NCBI RefSeq assembly: GCF_001043955.1
Contig: NZ_LABZ01000052.1
Span: forward strand, 1 to 34,535
Length of the DNA: 34,535 bases
DNA from: Methylobacterium tarhaniae
GTDB taxonomy: Bacteria > Pseudomonadota > Alphaproteobacteria > Rhizobiales > Beijerinckiaceae
Reading direction: 5' to 3'
Below the pieces are notes generated by a model that saw nothing but the letters and a program-made list of their open reading frames with translations, made no database searches and was not told the origin of the DNA. The translations under genes and the position numbers were made by a program. Each line of letters begins with the position of its first letter. Position 1 is the stretch's first letter. Shown here one piece after another: positions 31,362-34,535 of the stretch.

Positions 31362-32453
31362 ATGCAGTTCGATAGCGTTCAGAACGCCAAAGCGGATATA
31401 TTCGAAGATGTTTTCGGTTTTCAGGCGATTCCAGTTGCGGCGAGTGCTGGAATGGAGGTTCCTCTATTTGCGCCCAGGCCAGAAACTGCGGCATTTCGCA
31501 ACGTCGTTGATGGGCGAAAGCGTCGGCGGTACGACGCGCGGGATTTGATCTCTCTCGGAGTTCTGCCGCCGGAGGGACACAACCGGAACCCGGATGGCTT
31601 CAAGCTCGGCATTTTCGTGCAGCGCGCGGAGTTGCTGCATCATCCCCTCGTCCAGGAGGCCCAGCTTCGCGCCCGGGGTGAGGCGCGCGTCATCTACACG
31701 GGACCGGTGAGCCGCAGGGCGCTCAATCCGGGACGGCATCGGCCGCTCCGCATCGGAAGTTCCATCGGTCATTATCGTGTCACGGCTGGGTCGATCGGTT
31801 GCTTCTGCATGCACCAGGATGGGGGCGGTATCGGCATCCTGTCGAACAACCATATCCTGGCGGATACGAACAAGGCCAGTTTGGGCGACGTCATTCTGCA
31901 GCCCGGACGCAGGGACGGAGGGCGGCGACAAGATCCCGACAGCCGTGTGGCGACTTTGTTCAGCTTTGAGCGGATTGATTTTGCAGTCAATTCGCGCAAT
32001 CTCGTGGACTGCGCGTTCGCCGTCTTGATGGGCGGCATCAAGCATGACAGCAGCTGGGCTCATTCCCCACAGACGGCCGAGCAATGGCCGGTCAAGTCCC
32101 GTCCCGTCCAATTGCTGCCCGATGATGAAGTGTGGAAGATCGGGCGCACCACGGGACATACGGCGGGCCGTGTCGTAGCGGTCAACGTCGACAACGTCGT
32201 CGTGGCGATGGGGGCTGGAACCGGTCAGCGCCTCGCACGCTTTGATGGTCAGATTTCGATCGAGCGCTCCGATGGCCATTTCTCCGAAGGCGGCGACAGC
32301 GGCGCCTTGATCTGGACCCGGGACGGATCGCCGGCCGCGCTGCTGTTTGCCGGGACGGAGCGAGGTGGCACGACCGGATACGGCTTGACCTACGCGAACC
32401 CGATCGAGGTGGTCCTGGACGCCCTCAATCTGGAAATTCATACTGGCGGGTAA
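31362..32453 (+). CDS. Trypsin/chymotrypsin-like serine protease without signal peptide
   Basis: A 363-residue protein. The catalytic triad of the S1 fold can be placed: H164 in GILSNNHILADTN, an Asp (D216 in NLVDCAFAV, or less likely D206), and S313 in SEGGDSGALIWTR. The segment IGRTTGHTAGRVVAV before the nucleophile is usual in bacterial S1 proteases. The N-terminal 130 residues have no signal peptide; residues 79-118 (GFKLGIFVQRAELLHHPLVQ, then EARVIYTGPV) look like the small beta domain often preceding such proteases. It therefore probably acts in the cytoplasm. The coding sequence is lower in GC and uses A/T-ending codons more than its neighbours, suggesting horizontal transfer. Its TAA shares an A with an in-frame ATG for the next gene. 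The true target is unknown. Confidence 0.8.
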   Translation: MQFDSVQNAKADIFEDVFGFQAIPVAASAGMEVPLFAPRPETAAFRNVVDGRKRRRYDARDLISLGVLPPEGHNRNPDGFKLGIFVQRAELLHHPLVQEAQLRARGEARVIYTGPVSRRALNPGRHRPLRIGSSIGHYRVTAGSIGCFCMHQDGGGIGILSNNHILADTNKASLGDVILQPGRRDGGRRQDPDSRVATLFSFERIDFAVNSRNLVDCAFAVLMGGIKHDSSWAHSPQTAEQWPVKSRPVQLLPDDEVWKIGRTTGHTAGRVVAVNVDNVVVAMGAGTGQRLARFDGQISIERSDGHFSEGGDSGALIWTRDGSPAALLFAGTERGGTTGYGLTYANPIEVVLDALNLEIHTGG

Positions 32454-32464
32454 TGGAGAGAACC

Positions 32465-32710
32465 ATGGTCGACCGCAGAGAGAAGCTCTTGGCGTCGAAG
32501 CCTGCGGCGCAAGCGGCGAAGGATGCGTTCGCAGCAGAATACGCTGCCGGGCGAAATGACTTGGCGGTCGGCCTCGGGCTCAACCATACCGGCGACGACT
32601 GGGCGGTGACGGTCTTCGCGGAAACGCCGACGGCCGCACAGGCCTTGCCCGACCATTATGGCGACTATCCCGTCGAGGTTCGGGTCACGGGCCGCACGAG
32701 TGCCCATTAG
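32465..32710 (+). CDS. Small protein coupled to the serine protease
   Basis: An 81-residue protein from the ATG at 32465, which has a well-placed GGAGAG; an ATG at 32453 overlapping the protease stop (TAATG) would add four residues. A charged helix (RREKLLASKPAAQAAKDAF) is followed by a beta-rich part DLAVGLGLNHTGDDWAVTVF, then ALPDHYGDYPVEVRVTGR. That pattern (VGxGxx...DxWxVxVxxxxP...LPxxY...VxVxVxG) is the small domain commonly found at the N-terminus of bacterial trypsin-like proteases, here free-standing. It may be a regulator, inhibitor or substrate adaptor of the protease. I know of no named family for it, so this is inference from pattern and position. Confidence 0.72.
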   Translation: MVDRREKLLASKPAAQAAKDAFAAEYAAGRNDLAVGLGLNHTGDDWAVTVFAETPTAAQALPDHYGDYPVEVRVTGRTSAH

Positions 32711-32785
32711 TGCGGGTGAGCGGTCGCTCGACACGGCGGCGAAGGAGTGGTGAAGTTCGCGGCCTGTAAGCGCCACCGAGTCCTC

Positions 32786-33223
32786 ATGACCCTACGCACG
32801 CCCCCCGAGACCCGCGCCGCCTACCGGCGCTTCGTGCCGATCACCACCCGCTGGGCCGACAACGACGTCTACGGCCACGTGAACAACGTCGTCTATTACG
32901 CCTTCTTCGACACGGCGGTGAACAGCGTGCTGATCGCGGAGGGCGCCCTCGACATCGCGCAGAGCCCGGTGATCGGCCTCGTGGTCGAGACCGGGTGCCG
33001 CTACTTCCGCTCGATGGCCTTTCCCGATCGGGTCACCGCCGGGATCCGGGTCGCGCATCGCGGCACGTCGAGCGTGCGCTACGAGGTCGGGCTGTTTCGC
33101 AACGACGACGAGGCGGCCGCGGCGCAAGGGCATTTCGTCCACGTCTATGTCGACCGGGCGACGCAGCGCCCGGTGCCCCTGCCGGACGACTTGCGGCGGG
33201 TACTGGAGCCGCTCGCCGTATGA
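32786..33223 (+). CDS. Hotdog-fold acyl-CoA thioesterase (4HBT family)
   Basis: A 145-residue cytosolic protein. The 4HBT signature [22 protein letters not shown] contains the active-site Asp and is followed by the hotdog strands ([52 protein letters not shown]). Members hydrolyse acyl-CoA thioesters, such as medium- or branched-chain acyl-CoA. The start at 32786 is favoured over an upstream GTG because family members begin just before the first strand. The stop overlaps the ATG of the ACT-domain gene (ATGA), indicating an operon. Confidence 0.92.
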   Translation: MTLRTPPETRAAYRRFVPITTRWADNDVYGHVNNVVYYAFFDTAVNSVLIAEGALDIAQSPVIGLVVETGCRYFRSMAFPDRVTAGIRVAHRGTSSVRYEVGLFRNDDEAAAAQGHFVHVYVDRATQRPVPLPDDLRRVLEPLAV

Positions 33224-33624
33224 ACGGCGAGACCGACCTGACCCGGCTCCTCGCCGGGATGCGGCCGGAGCTCCGCCCCGGCACCTACGTCTTCGCCACC
33301 GCGAGCGACGGGGCGATGGCGGCGGATCTCACCCCGGTGCTGAGCTTCCGCGAGGCTGAGGGGACGACCCTGATCCTCACCCGGGCGCACGCCGCGCGGG
33401 CCGGCCTGTCCGGCACGTTCCCGTGCCGCTGGATCACCCTCGCCATCCATTCCTCGCTCGGCGCGGTCGGCTTCCTCGCCGCCGTGACGGCGCGCCTCGC
33501 GGAACGGGGCATCGCCGTCAACGCCGTCTCGGCCTTCCACCACGACCACCTCTTCGTGCCGGAGACGCGGGCCGAGGAGGCGATGGATGTGCTGCGGGAC
33601 CTCGCCGACCGCGCCGCCTCCTGA
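33220..33624 (+). CDS. ACT-domain-containing protein (DUF2241/CASTOR-like)
   Basis: A 134-residue protein with two ACT-like halves: [20 protein letters not shown] and [20 protein letters not shown] in the first, then [20 protein letters not shown] and [20 protein letters not shown] in the second, the most recognisable part. Small stand-alone proteins of this family are thought to sense amino acids; no partner enzyme is known. It is translated with the thioesterase through a four-base overlap. Nothing is missing compared with relatives of 125-140 residues. Confidence 0.9.
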   Translation: MNGETDLTRLLAGMRPELRPGTYVFATASDGAMAADLTPVLSFREAEGTTLILTRAHAARAGLSGTFPCRWITLAIHSSLGAVGFLAAVTARLAERGIAVNAVSAFHHDHLFVPETRAEEAMDVLRDLADRAAS

Positions 33625-33733
33625 CGTCGCCGCGCGGCCTCCACCCGCCACGAAGGCACCATTCGTCCCTTACGGCTTGTTGCTCCCTCCGCGGCCGCCC
33701 AAGCTGCAGGTCTCGCAACCGGAGGACGTCGCC

Positions 33734-33940
33734 ATGCCGCCGCGCATCCCGCTCAATCCCGGGGGACCGGGTCCGCTCGGGCTCATCGCCCTCGCCCTCG
33801 CGATCCTGGTCGCCGGCCTCGTCCTCGAGGGGCACCCGGTCGATGCGTCGGTCTCACCGCTCGTCACGCGGGACGAGGCGCCCGCCCGTCCGCTGCCGAG
33901 CCCGGAGACGATGCTGCGCGACATGATCGGCCGCGACTGA
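33734..33940 (+). CDS. Small single-span membrane protein
   Basis: A 68-residue protein of unknown family: a short proline/glycine-rich start (MPPRIPLNPGGPGP), one hydrophobic helix (LGLIALALAILVAGLVLEG) and a hydrophilic tail with ETMLRDMIGRD at the end. GGAGGA precedes the ATG at 33734. It lies between the ACT-domain gene and the TSUP permease on the same strand, 13 bases before the latter, so co-transcription is likely. The helix could be a membrane anchor or an uncleaved signal. Confidence 0.6.
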   Translation: MPPRIPLNPGGPGPLGLIALALAILVAGLVLEGHPVDASVSPLVTRDEAPARPLPSPETMLRDMIGRD

Positions 33941-33953
33941 GGAAGCCCCGTCC

Positions 33954-34535
33954 GTGACCGACCTCTTGTCCGGCGCCGCCGGCCCGCTCGGCTGGGCGGT
34001 GATCCTCGCCACCTTCCTCGTCGCCGGCTTCGTCAAGGGCGTGGTCGGGTTGGGCCTGCCGACCGTGGCGGTGGGGCTTCTCGCCACCGTGATGAGCCCG
34101 GCTCAGGCCGCGGCCCTGCTGATCGTGCCGTCCTTCGTCACCAATATCTGGCAGCTCCTCGTCGGGCCGCGCTTCGGGGCCCTCGTGCTGCGGCTCTGGC
34201 CGATGATGGTGGCCATCGCCGCCGGCACCGTGGCGAGCGCCGGGCTGATCGCGGGCGCGAAGGGGCCGGGCCCGGCGAGCGCGCTCGGCATCGCGCTGGT
34301 GGCCTATGCGGGAATCGGCCTTGCCGGCCTTTCCTTGCGGGTGCCGGCCCGCGCCGAGCCCTGGCTGTCACCCCTGGTCGGCCTCCTCACCGGTCTCGTC
34401 ACCGGGGCGACCGGGGTCTTCGTGATCCCGGCGGTGCCCTACCTCCAGGCGCTCGGCCTCGACCGGGACCAGCTGATCCAGGCCCTCGGCCTGTCCTTCA
34501 CGGTCTCCACCGTGGCGCTCGCCGCCGGCCTCGCC
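33954..34535 (+). CDS. TSUP family (TauE/SafE) anion permease, N-terminal part
   Basis: An open frame from the GTG at 33954 to the right edge, 194 codons, incomplete. It shows the TSUP pattern: helices WAVILATFLVAGFVKGVVGL, GLPTVAVGLLATVMSPAQAA, LWPMMVAIAAGTVASAGLIA, and the second-repeat signature VGLLTGLVTGATGVFVIPAV (usual form GxxxGxxxGxxGxxG). TSUP proteins export or import sulphite, sulphoacetate and other organosulphur or carboxylate anions. GAGGAAG precedes the GTG. About 50-60 residues should lie beyond the window, judged by the family's usual 250 residues. Confidence 0.9.
   Translation, partial: MTDLLSGAAGPLGWAVILATFLVAGFVKGVVGLGLPTVAVGLLATVMSPAQAAALLIVPSFVTNIWQLLVGPRFGALVLRLWPMMVAIAAGTVASAGLIAGAKGPGPASALGIALVAYAGIGLAGLSLRVPARAEPWLSPLVGLLTGLVTGATGVFVIPAVPYLQALGLDRDQLIQALGLSFTVSTVALAAGLA

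Noticed and set aside
1..34535. Mobile elements, phage genes and CRISPR arrays
   Set aside because: No transposase, integrase, terminal inverted repeat with target duplication, or regularly spaced repeat-spacer array was seen.

Overview
The window is chromosomal DNA from a very GC-rich alphaproteobacterium, most probably Methylobacterium or a close relative in the Rhizobiales. The evidence is the base composition, the alphaproteobacterial LexA operator (GAAC-N7-GAAC) in front of lexA, the long N-terminal extension on UvrB, PAS regulators ending in a small XRE-type helix-turn-helix, and short palindromic repeats of the Rhizobiales kind. No tRNA, rRNA, insertion sequence, integrase, CRISPR array or phage gene was seen. 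Two genes are cut by the window: the GMC oxidoreductase at the left edge and a TSUP permease at the right edge.

Layout. 1-3516: end of a GMC-type FAD oxidoreductase, a small secreted protein, a two-ABM-domain membrane protein and a guanine deaminase. 3517-6013: gene-poor DNA with a strong terminator, two overlapping small hypothetical genes on the minus strand, a DUF3297 gene and a VOC-fold gene. 6014-8113: LysR regulator overlapping a PAS-PAS-XRE regulator. 8148-11902: uvrB and lexA (DNA repair and the SOS switch). 11930-12123: a large composite palindromic repeat. 12143-17132 (minus): an operon for a molybdenum hydroxylase (FAD subunit, then a fused [2Fe-2S]/molybdopterin subunit) followed by an AzgA-type purine permease. 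With the guanine deaminase this gives a purine salvage and oxidation theme.

17286-21709: a tandem-dyad promoter region, a protein resembling Dit1/PvcA isonitrile synthases, a DMT exporter, the relic of an H-NOX-GGDEF gas sensor, and an XRE/MmyB regulator divergent from a methyltransferase across a nested dyad operator. 21710-24025: a membrane GGDEF-EAL protein. 24626-28632 (minus): a TonB-dependent receptor and a PepSY membrane protein, preceded by a Zur-like palindrome and, further upstream, a cobalamin riboswitch. 28880-31037: an orphan ABC substrate-binding protein and an aldo/keto reductase. 31190-32710: an AT-rich island holding its own promoter, a cytoplasmic trypsin-like protease and a tightly coupled small partner gene. 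32786-34535: thioesterase, ACT-domain protein, small membrane protein and TSUP permease.

Best candidates for something new: the protease/small-partner pair, the isonitrile-synthase-like gene beside an exporter, the cobalamin riboswitch plus Zur-like box in front of one metal-type receptor operon, and the H-NOX-GGDEF relic broken exactly at the heme-ligand histidine.
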